Source of the DNA: Galbula dea
Lineage: Eukaryota; Chordata; Aves; Piciformes; Galbulidae
Direction: 5' to 3'
NCBI GenBank assembly: GCA_013399015.1
Contig: VWZX01009005.1
Coordinates: 828,716 to 892,715 of the forward strand
DNA: 64,000 nt
A program made the translations under genes and the position numbers. Numbering within the stretch: the stretch's first letter is position 1; each line of letters begins with the position of its first letter. Under the pieces are notes generated by a model. The model had not been told where the DNA came from and ran no database searches. It saw only the letters and a program-made list of their open reading frames with translations. Positions 35,801 through 47,800 of this stretch are shown here, one piece after another.

Positions 35801-38800
35801 AAGACTTAAGGTTACTGGATTAAAAGTGTAGAGAATTGAAAGTGAAAACATGTACATGAAAGTACACACTGGATTTACAGTCTCTAAAAATATGTCTTTC
35901 TGCCAGTTTTGTAATCATCGTGCTCTAAACTTAGTCACTACAAAAGTGGAATGAAAATATTTCTAAATAATAAATAGTTGTGACCCAGATCTTTCTTTAG
36001 GATATGAGATCACTGATTTGTGTATTAGAAATGTTAATGAATCAAACTGTCACAGGCAGTTTCCAGTACTGATTTTTTTTTTTAATAAAAATGTGGATAT
36101 ATGACACCCAAGCTGTTCCATCTACTTGTAACAGGTCCATAGGATTAATGGTCTCTGGTTGCTGTTTTTCTGAGAGAATTTTGAGCTCTGTAGCATTGGT
36201 GGTTTATATTCTGATTTGCTACTTAGCCACTTGATGTTTATGTGCTGTTTTGAAAAGAGGAGTTTTATTTATGTAAGTGGTTTTCTCCTCCTGGGTACTT
36301 TCCAACTAAAGTCTGTACTCTTCTCAGCTGGAAGGCAGACAGGTAATCATAACTACCAATTTTCTACCTGCTGTTTTCTGGCTGATCCTCCTATCAGATC
36401 CTCCATCTGTTGTTCTATGATACCATTCCCACAACTTGTCTCTGCCAGTTCTTCCTAGATACTGTGCTTCCTTGCTAACTTGGAGAGAAATCAGCAAAGC
36501 AATTGCATAGCAAGAAATTGTCATGCAATAGTTTTTTTCAGTACTCAGAAAAAGACACCTAAGAAACTTCATAAGACTGTGTAGAACACCTGTTAGCAGG
36601 ATTACTCTGTTGAATATTCAGTTGCAACCTTGTTGCTGAGATAGTATCAGAATTGTTTTGTTTGGGTTTGTATGAGAGTTCCATGTGGTACAATGTGCAT
36701 CTTGTGCCTTTTGTGTAGGTAGAAGGACAGTGCTGCATTTGGTTAGAATTACAAGTGAATTGCTTCAGGTCAGTGGCTATTCTGAGTATTTCTATGAGCC
36801 TTAGGCTGTGGTGAGACTCCAGACACATTTGTGGTATGATTTAGGTAACTTTGTGTCTATCCATAGGTAGAAACTTAATTTCCTGGAAAAACTGAGTTCA
36901 TAATGATTTTGGAAACATCAGAGAAGTTATTTTGCACAATGGCACTGCCATTGTAATTCTGCTGTGTAACTACCTTTGAGGATCAGGTGCTTCAGTCCTT
37001 GTGGCATCTTACAATGTGAACTTCTTGGATAAAATGCTGTCAAAGATACTTTTGCAAGTCTTACCTGTTCTTACTGAGTGGGAATAGTGATATCTAAAAT
37101 TAACCTCAAGAATTACCTTTGACTGCTTTGGTTCCCAGTATTTAAAATAAGTAGTAATTAGTACTTTTGAGACTGGTTATTGTCATGATAACCTTTCCTA
37201 TTTCACCTCTTGGTGGCTGCTCTGTTCTAGGCATTCTACAGGAGGATCATTCATCCGGCCAAACAAGGCAAATTTTGGAGTAGATTTTCTCACTGCAATA
37301 AAGGATCGGTATGGGTTGAGTGATAAGCAGGATGTTCAACATGGGGCAGAGAATGCATTAGTGTTTGGAAAGAAAGCTGTGGAATTCGTTGGAATGGATT
37401 CTATTGCACAACAACAAAGGCAAGTGGCATATATGAAAATCTAAGAGACGCTCTTAAATGATTGGTTCGTTAAGTGCTATTTCACTTTAAGGAAAGGAAG
37501 CTGCCTGCCTTGCATATAATACTGTCATATCTCTAAAAGTAAGCCAAGCTGAAGGAAGAAGCAAGAAATCTTCCTGTTGTGGCTTCATAGTTTACCTGTT
37601 TTACAGATAGGAACTGTTATTAGGTCATATTTGAGGGCTCCCAATCCTGAGTTTGATTTTGCGAAGTAGAAGATGATATTTGGGGAGGAATGAGTGAGAT
37701 AAAATGATATTGGCAATCATTATGCACAAGCATGGTCCTTTTTAAGTAGATGTAGTTTAATATTTTTTTTTAATAATGTACAGAATTACTTCATCTTTGT
37801 TTACTCATATCAGTAATGACTTTAACTAAGAGGGAAGGCAGAAAGTCTTTCTAGTCAGTTGATGTCAGGTTTGTTTGTCTGGAAAGGTAAGAAAGGACCT
37901 AACTTAATGATGTGTAATAGAAAGCAGTTTAAATGACCTCCAGCAGTTGAGAGGTATTAGTTCAGTAGATGGCAGTCTCTTTCTAAGCTGAAATTCCACA
38001 ACTATTCTCCCTTTATCTCCCAGAACATACTGAGCAGTCAGAAATACTCTGTCGATAAGTGATACAGATAATGCCCAAATAACTTGTTGCAAAAAGTGTT
38101 ACAAGAATGCTGTTTTAACTTGAAACCTCTAATTAAATTCCAAATTGTATAGCAATATTTTGTCTGATTTGTCACTCTTTGAGTGAGGGTTGGTTGAGGT
38201 TTTTTTAGGGGACTGGGGGCTGTAGTTCAACCAGACTCTATTTTGTAGTAGTAATATAAAAGTTAAAAAAAGAGAGGATTTATGTCTTGTTTTGAGGAAG
38301 AGAAACACTGTAGTGTAGCAGCCTGCTCACTGCTAATTCTAAAGGAGACAATGTGTATGAAAAGGATACTATTTAGTTGTAACAACCAGCTGTTTATATA
38401 ACATACCTATTTCTGTTTGAAAAGTACTTAACAGAATGTTCTTTTTCATTTAGCCAGCTGAACCAACTGGTAGATATCTCAGTGCGTGAGTGTGCAGTGA
38501 GCCATGCTGGCCAGAAAGAGGAAATTCACAGAACGTGTCCTAGTATCCTTTTTTGCTACATTGCATGATGCAAAAAATCATGTACATATTCTAGCTTTTC
38601 AGGTGTTCACTTCAGTGAATGGTATTTGTATCCTTTTATTAAAAAAGGTTTAAAACTGTGGTTTATATTTAGAAGCTTAATGCAGTGTTTACACAATGAA
38701 AAAGTAGATGCCTACAATAATTGGAAGGGAATGCAAATAGGGGATAAATATAGGAATATTGTCACAAGTTGCTACTGTGACTGCAATTTTGGAAGGTGCC

Positions 38801-41800
38801 AGCAATGTTGTTGGGTTTTTTTAAATTTAACTGTAGAATAGATAACCCCTTAAAAATACAACTGATATATCTTGTAGGCACCAGTGTTTTACAATATATA
38901 ATAAATAATGTGTTCAATATACTGCAGGTTGTAGCAGTGTTACAGAAATATAAAGCTGGTATTCCTTGTTCATTTGTAAGAGCTGGTAGCAGTTCCTGTC
39001 AATACAGAAATTAATCCACTTGAGGATTTGTAAAGTTAAGCTCTATTACAAAACTATAAGTGATCTCTGTACCACAAATCACACTCAAATTTGCTGTAAC
39101 TGAGCAGTAGTACCTCCTAGCCCATACAAGTGTCATCTGTTTCTGTTTGATTCAAACCCAACCCCTAATTTTAATTTCTGAAAAAGGAAGTTCAGATTTG
39201 AGATGTTTCTTTTTCTTAATGTGAAATTTCAGGCATCAAGCATATAAATCTATCAAAGAATCTGATCTCAGCTTGGGACACAGTAACAGCTATTGCTTCT
39301 CAAGTTCCAAATCTGGAAACGCTAAATATCAGGTACAAATATTTGTATTAGGTTTCTGTACCTTTGGGGTAGTGGCAAAAAAAGGCTTTCTTAGGTATGA
39401 GGTCAGCTTTGTAAAGTTAACTGGATGCCTCAATACTTCTTTTAATGAGAGCTAAGTTTGTAAGTACTTCCCCCCCCACCTCCCAATCTTGTCCTTAAAC
39501 AACTCATGTGAGCGCTGTGTTTTTCAGACATTCCTTTTTCAAGGAGAGACTAGAATCCTAGATGAAGAGCAGCTACATAAAACTATATTCTGCAGAAATA
39601 CTCAGGACAGATGGATGTTGACTGGAGCTTTGTAAAAAAGTAGAAAAATTCCACTTGTCTGAAAAATAGAATACAGCATTCAGCCACAGAACATTACAGG
39701 AACTTAGGCATTTGTCAGTGTGTGCTATGTGATTTCCTCATTTTTATGCAAATTGGCTTGTTGGCTAGGGAGGCTGGATGAAAATGCATTACAGATTTTT
39801 ACAGGTTGCTGTTGACTCTTAAGCAGTTAAACTGAAGGTAAAAAAAGATTACTCACTCTGAGTACTTTCATAGAAATAAGGAAACAGGGAGCATAGAAAC
39901 ACAGGTTTACAGCATCATAAGATGCCCTTACACAGTTCTGTGGCATCTGTGACAATTAATTCCCTTGATTTTGAAGCTTTGTTTGCCCTAAGGCAGAACT
40001 GACTTCACATGTGTCATGCATCCACATTGCGTGTGTGCAGTGAGTCAGCGAGGAGCCCAGCGTCACAGCAGACATAGCCCAATTTGCTGCGTGCACGTGC
40101 AGCAGGTCAGTCTTCCTGGGTACCTTTTTCTGGGTCTGCATGGCACTGGCAGGGTGTGGGGACTCTGCTGGCAGATATGCCCCTCCAAAGAAGGCAGGGC
40201 TTTGAGGTGGCACTGCTGCAGGAGTTGGCAGCCTGCCTGTGAAAGCACTAGTGACACATCTTTATTACTTAAAACTCTTGCTTTGCATTTTTAAGTCAGG
40301 TTTAGCAGTAGCTATCTGTTTGCCTTCTGGGTTTGCAAACCTCTTTGAGTTTCTTTCATGAAAGCTTAGATTTTTGCTTTCTACATAGAAAAACTGTTAA
40401 GTAAATGTTTTCTTTATTTAAAGTGTCTTAAGACTTTGGCTCTTTTTTGTCTTATTGTTGATATATTCTGCCTGCTGAGGCAAGTCTGTATTTAGGAGCC
40501 CACTTTTGTTTAAGAATGATGCTTTACTGATAGTCTTGATGCTGACATAGCCATAATGCTTTAGCCAAACCTTAACTAGCCCAAAACCTAGTCTGTTCCT
40601 GTCCTGAAATGATGCTAAGAACAGTGGGTCATGGTGACAGACCTAGGGGAAAATCTCCTGTACAGTGATGACGTTGGAAAGGAGGGAGGATGTTGTTCAG
40701 TAAAGCTGCAATTCCATCCAAACAAGAAGAAAATTAAATATTAATTTCCAAAGAAGTAACTTTTCCAGTACACATGTATACACTGTAGCTGGCACATGCC
40801 AGAAGAATTTTTTGGTGTGAACTAACACGATGAATTGAAGTTTGTAAATGGGTAGTAGTCCAGACCACTAATTTTGAGAAGTTAATGTTATAGCTGCAAC
40901 TGTAGGAAGTTTGTTTTATTGTCTAGGTTAACACCTTGAGTGCTGACCCTTCAAGCAGAGTTGTCCAGCAGTTTTTGGAGGTCATACTAGTAGTCATTGA
41001 AGACAACAGCAGGGCAATAGGACTGAAGGCAGAAACCCAAAATACGACTCTTTTGGAGTCTTGGAGTGTTGAGATTAGCAGCTTCCAAAGCCTTCATTGT
41101 ACCCTACACACTGTGTAACTAAAACAGTTGAAAGTGATATAAGGTAAATTGATACATAGCAAGTTAATTTAATAAGAGTGACCCTAGGCTTTGTAATTGT
41201 TCTTACAGTTAATGTGTCAAAAATGGAATGTCTGCCTCTGTTAAGCACTGAACAGCTGTTTGGAGCTGTTTGTAAATCTAACTTTGCCTAGAACAAATGT
41301 TGTCATGATTTATTATTAATGGCATGCATGAAATTACAGAGAATTTATTTTTTAATTCACCTAGAATAATTGGTTTTGGTTTTTCACTGTTGATAAGTGT
41401 TGTCTAGACTGGTTTTCAGAAGTTATTTGTGATAAAATTGGTAAGCAAAAAGGGATTGATGCTGGAATCTGACACTTTTGACTACAAACCAAAATAGTCT
41501 GAATTGGCTTTTTACTGTTTTGCTCTTTTGTTTACTTTAAAAAATAGAGACATTAGCAGATAAGTCTGTTACTGAATTTTCTGCAAGGAATGTTAGAAGA
41601 ACAATAGAAGTGGTTAGCAATCCACCAGCTCTCTTAACAGCTTCTTTAAATGGGGAAATTTAACCCATATTTCTGCAAGTGTAACTATACTGAGAGATTT
41701 TTATCAGAACATGGTCAGACCTTAGGAAAGAAATAAAAACTTATGTTTAGGGGTAAGTAATAAAACTAATTTGAAGACTGCAGATTTGAGAATCTTCTAA

Positions 41801-44800
41801 TTCTTTTATAGTGACATTTTGCTATTGAGTGGATTTGACATCATTTTGTTTTGCTAAGGTCTGGGTAGTCATGTAGGCTCTCTATTTTCAATCAATGCTA
41901 AGGAGTTTAAGCCCCAAATCTGTTTCATTTAATAATAATGAAAATAATTCTTTCCATATTCAAAACTATCAGTGTTGAAAAGAGAGGAAGGAGGCCTCAG
42001 ATTCATGAATATGCATTCATGAAGTTGGGAGGTAAATTGGGAGATAGTACATTTGAATACAACTAGAAGGATATTGTACAATCTTGTAAAACACAGCATA
42101 ACTTGACAGTGGCTTTTTAATTTTTTGTGTGTAAATTGCTTTTGTCTTTAATCTGTAATTCCAAAGTACTGCCTTCAATAAATGCAGTTAATTCATTATG
42201 CCAATGTTTCTTTACACAGTGAAAACAAAATGAAATTTTCATCTACCCCAACTTCTGTATCCAGTGTATTTTCAAAACTGAGGATTCTGGCACTTAATCA
42301 AACTGAGATAACATGGACAGAGGTAATGACCTTTCCTGGGTTTGTTTTTCTTTATATTGCTAGGTTTTTGAGGCAAGGGAAGTGCAATGAACATTTATGC
42401 ATCATTATTCTAATGAAATGTAATCATCCTTAGAAAGGTGCTGTGGTGTGACTGTATTAGTTACGTAGTGCCTACATAATCTGGGAAGTTGTTATATTGG
42501 CACCAGAGTCAAACAAGAAACATTTAACTGCATCTGTGTTTGTAAATGACTGAGTCACAATAAAGCATTTGGAGTACAACTGCATGTGCCAAAGGTTTGT
42601 GTACATGAAAATTTTTTGTTTCCTTGTAGTTATTAAAGGTTTCTTTCTATTTTTATGCACATTTTAGAACAAATGCAAATGGAAAGAATGTGTGTCATGA
42701 CGTAAAGTATTTGTCTGGGCATCACTTTGCATCAGCTTAGTATCTTTGCACATACTGAAATTCTTGAAATACCTGATGCTTGGTTATGTGCAGGTAGATC
42801 CAGACACAGGAAAGATCCAGCTGGAAGAAAGAGAGGGTTTGGCAATTTGTAATACTTGTTTTCTCTGGTTTGAGCCACTATAGCTTGTTCTGAACATGTT
42901 CTGAGGAAGTCTGCATAAAGTGTAATTTCTGGAATAATTTTTCCCAACTTTAAATTTAAGTTTTGCTCTTAGGTTCTTCTTTGTGCTCCAGGCTGGCCAG
43001 CACTTGAAGAATTGTACCTTACTTCAAATAGTATCACAGTTTTGGAAAGGTAAGATGAGTATCTAAGTCAGTTGTTGTCAGACTGAAGTACTGCAAAGTT
43101 ATATAGCAAATAATTCCTGTAATGTTTACATCACCCTGATGTCACTGTAAAATAAATGATGCCAAGTTCACTTGGATGTATTTCAAAACATTTATAAATG
43201 CACACATTTATTTGCATGCAGGTATATAGTGTATATATAAACTAGTGTTTTCATTAACAAATACCTTTAAATGTTATGCATTTGTGTTTGGTTTTTTGTT
43301 GTGTTTGTTGTTTGGTTTTTTTTCTCCAATGTGGCAGGCCTGATAATGTCCTGCAGACCCTGAAGCTGTTAGACCTTTCAGACAACCAGTTACTGGATGG
43401 AAATCAGCTGCATCTAATAGCACATCTCCCCAGGTAGCTGGAAATTCTTTGTCCTGGATATTTATCTCCATATTTTGACTGATATGTATGATAGATTGAT
43501 GTTGCATGGCAAACTTATGGAATCCTGAGTTAGAGGCATTTCACCCTCCTGAGGAGAGTAACTGAATTGTTTAATTGAGCTATTTTAACACAACCTTATT
43601 TTTGTTCTCTAGGAACACACTTGTAAGCTGTTTGTTGTTAGGTTTTCATTATATGCTTACTAAATGGAAGTTCCCATGCCATATGCAGTTATCATTGTTA
43701 TCTGTTGAATTTCAGATTGGAACAGCTGATACTTAGAAACACTGGAATAGCTTCTATAACCTTTCCTGATGCTGGATTTGGTATGTAAAAGTAGTAATTT
43801 CTTTATAGCTTTACAATTCTCTTTGTTTCACGTTTTCACTATTGTCTTGTAAATTTACTCTTTTCTCCTAGGATGTAAGACTAAAATGTTTCCTTCACTA
43901 AAGTGCCTTGTAATCAAAGACAATAAAATATCCCAGGTAGGTTAGATTGTCATAGTTTCACATTTTGTAAATACATTTATCTTTGTTTAGGAGTAACTTG
44001 TACTCTGGGTTGTTTTAAATTTCTCTGATTGTATGTGTAAGATCCTGAGGTAACTATTGACTACTTTGATCAACACAGAGGCATGATTTAAAAAAGTAAA
44101 GACATTTCTTAACATCTCAGTTAAATCTCTTTAGGGTAGCTTGTCCTATCCCTCTGCTACCTCAGAGTTCCTCTTGCAGAATTCTAATGAACTGAAATGC
44201 TGAACAGTTCCTTGTTTATTTTTGTGGTGGTTTTGTCTGGGTTTGGTCATTTGTTTGGTTGTTTTTTTACTTATATGTAGTGCAGCTTTTTCCTTAGCTA
44301 AATGAACAAGATGAAGTATTTGGTTCTGCTGACCAGTTTCAGTTGTGGTCATTGTACATGGAAGTCAATGTTACTGTGTATTGTTCTGAAATGTTTTATG
44401 TTGTCTCCAAAGACTGTTCCCTTCCATTTCAGTGGTCGTCTATCAATGAGCTTGATAAACTACCAAGTTTGCAGTCACTGCAGTGTCAAAACAACCCTTT
44501 CATGAACACAGAGAAGAACCCAGAGACCCTGAGACAGCTAATTATTGCCAAGATAAGTCAGTTGGAGGTTTTGAACAAGTCTGAGGTACGTGATATTTCA
44601 ACAAATAGCATGATTCTGGGGAAAAGCATTAAAACACTGCCTGAGGAATTGTTTACAGGTTAGGATTACTGTTTGTTGGGTGGAGGAAAAGTAAAGTGCT
44701 GACTATTGCATCACCTAATCAATGGGCACTCAGTAGGGCTACAAGATCCACACTCTTTGTGAAGGCTGCTAACTCAGTGGAGACTAGAACAAGATGGAGG

Positions 44801-47800
44801 AATGTTTTTTTTGGTTTTAGGTGTCTGAGTCACGTTGAAGTTGCAGGAGCAGTAACAAAAAACATAGGCAAAAAAAGAAAAAAGAAAAAGCAGCATAGTT
44901 GAATCTGTTTCAGTGACAGTAATACAAGCATTTGCCTTCTGTAATAGGAAAATAGCATTACCTAAACTAGATCAAACTTCATTGTAAAAGAGAGCAGAAG
45001 CAGCATCTGTTCCAAAAAACATCCTTGCATCATCATCTCCAGTAACATCTTTGCTTAGATGCTCATTTATGGATCAGCCAGTACATGGAGATGGGGTTGT
45101 AAGCATCGATGGTAGCACTAAAACATACTGACCACCTAAGAGCAAGCAAGGAGTCAGCATCATTGATTAGATTTGCTTCTCTGGAAAGTAGTATAATTGA
45201 ATTCTGTGCCATTCCTGTGTCAGTACAGATCCTTCCTGCTGAAAGAAAAGGAGCAGAGCTTGATTATTGCAAGATATTTGGAAAGGACTGGCTAGCAGCT
45301 GGTGGGAACTGGAACCCAGAGAAAAACAAACCAAGTGAAGAATTTCTTGCTGCTCATCCTAGATACCCATTGCTTTGTCTTAGTAAGTACAAGTACAGAA
45401 AAATGAGCATTTCCTCAGGTCTGGCATTATGATAGCAATGGTTTGGTCTCTCTTCAGTTTCCCTTCCCTTTGATGCTTTTTCCTAGTGCTTTTACTGCAC
45501 TAGGAAAGCCCACCTGTTAGCAGGCCTCTGTGTAAATGGCTTTTGCTTCTGTGGGGCAGCCACATAGTACTTGCACACGTCCAGGCATTGCTGCATGAGG
45601 GGTGACACCTATGAGTGTCTGCCCCATAACGGTACTGGTGAGCAGGCAGTTGCTGTATCCTCCTGGGGCTTTTTTCCAGTGGGATGTTATGCAGCACTTC
45701 CATGTGCCTGTCACCTGCTCCACTCCACCTGCCTGTGCTTCCTGCTCAGTGCTCTAGCAGTTGGTCAAGGCTGGTGTCTGCAGCACTTTGCATTGCAGGA
45801 GCCCAGTCAGTGTCCTAGCTGCTGAGGGAGCTGAGGCAGCAGGCCCATACCTGATCCAACGCTGTGGTTCTGTTAGGTATACCCTTGAGTTTTAGTCTTT
45901 GAAGGGTTTATGTCTTACATGCACTTTCCTTCACACAGAATATGGAGCACCTGAAGAAGGAGAACTGAAGGGACAACAGCCTTCCACTCTGAAGAATCAG
46001 CTTCTAAGTAAGAGGCCAGGAAGGGTCAAAATTGTTCCTTCTGCACTTAACGAGCGTAGTGTTTCCTGGGTGTACCTGGAGACCAAAGGTTCAAAAGCCT
46101 TTGGAAACATCAGAGTTCCACCTTGTAATTCTGCTTTTCTGAACTGTGTGCGTCAATGAGTTTGACTAGATACCTGCTTCTGTGTCCTCCTCTTACTTCC
46201 CCTTCAACCCCAGTCAAATGATTTTCTTAATTGAAACTTAATGGAGAATAGAACTAATGAGTGCTCCCATTCTGACTGGGTGAATAGCTTCTCTACAGCA
46301 GACAGTTGAGATTTTACCCTCAATAGCTGCACTCTTTTCTGGTAATTTTTTTTTAATATAGCTTCTTATCTTTAGGGCAGTCAGAAAACTATGGGTAGTT
46401 TTGGCATTTGGGGCTGTCTGCTTACTTAAACTAGGTTACATCTCAGACTTACAAATTCACGTAGCTTTGTTTCCCAGTTGATAGAACGACTGAAATCTTT
46501 TTTACTACATGGGCAAAACAGTATTTTAAGTAAGTTGTTAATTGCATTCTAAAGCATTTAGGTGGAAGACTAAATATAACAAGGAATCTAGTTGGCTAGA
46601 CATAGTAGAAACCTTTCTAAGGGTAAGCCTTTTAATCTCTGTAAAAGAATTAGGCTAATAACTTCCCTAAAATGTGCTTGTACAGTGCTTTTGGGATATT
46701 GATGGTCCAAAACCTGTTTTAAATTGAGTAAGCAGTTGCCATTTTCCTGCAGGTTATTTTAAAAAGCTAATTTGAAATTAAGCATTTAGGTGAATACTCC
46801 TTTGGACCAAAAACCCATGTAGTTAGTAGGAGTCACTTTTTAAATTTTCCCTGACTTACCAAAGATTAATAAAAACTTGATTATTTTACTTTTAATTTTT
46901 CAGATAATGACTAAATGCTGTCTTAGCTGCTGAGATACAGACTACTTTTTTTTGTAGAAGATCAGGCTGAGCTAGGGGAAACAATTTGTAATAAAAACAG
47001 ACTAGAAAGACTCTGTGCTCCTGCCAGAACAGGATTTAACATTTCACTCGCTAATGCCTTACCATTTTTCCTTAAGCTTTGACAATTAAATGTCCTGAGA
47101 AGCCTGAACAGAAGCCTGTAGAGAAAAAGCTACCAGGTAAGAAATCAGCTTGTGTTTAAGCAGTTGATTTGTAGTTCTTTTTCAAGTTACTGTATTAAAG
47201 AATGACAGTTGCCTCTGGCTGTGTCAGCTCCTGCAGACTCCCCTGAAGACCGTGTCATACAAAGAAATGTCAAAGGTAGAATTATTTGAAAAAGTCATTG
47301 TTTTTCTGACCTTTATACTTACTTTCAGTCCAGTCTGAAGACTGAAAGTTTATGCTTGTCTTATGACCTGTGCTGCTGGTTTCATTATTAATGTGTCTGA
47401 GGCAATTAAAGGCTAATTAACAGGTATGAAATCTGGTGGATGTGGTAACCAAATAACAAGAACGTGAAGTTGTAAGAAAGAGCCAACTATGTAGTCTGCA
47501 GCTCTAGATAACATACTAAATGTTGGATCTCACTAAGTTAAAAACCTAATTCTGACCTATATCAAATATGTCTTTTGAAGTTTTAGTGCCTGTAGTAAGA
47601 ATGAACAGACTTTGTTCTAAATGAAATGAATGTTTGGGAAAAGACATGTCAGAATGGAGTCCAAGAGAAGAGACTCGAGCTTTATTCTAAAATAAAAATC
47701 ACATTTATTATCACAAGTTGCATAAAATCAGATACAGCTTTTACAAAAATGTTTGATAGAAAAATATTTGTCTAAGTACAATGTGTGGTATTACAGGAGT

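Larger units (their letters stand above)
28443..37230 (+). other. TBCE: TBCE intron 2
   Basis: The longest TBCE intron, GT-AG. It contains a CR1 3' end at 31765-31910, a very short CR1 tail at 34504-34545 and T-runs near 31417 and 31590. About 32330-34250 is somewhat richer in GC than its surroundings and may be old repeat DNA, but I could not assign a family. I see no gene in it. Confidence 0.85.

Noticed and set aside
45103..45228. In-frame open extension upstream of TBCE exon E12
   Set aside because: It lies in the intron, a stop closes it at about 45100, and the human protein joins at the same point as the acceptor at 45228; probably chance.
47060..47076. U12-like branch site (TTCCTTAA) at the end of TBCE intron 13
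   Set aside because: The donor of that intron is GTAAGAGG, an ordinary U2 donor, and the motif runs straight into the acceptor AG, too close for a U12 branch point.
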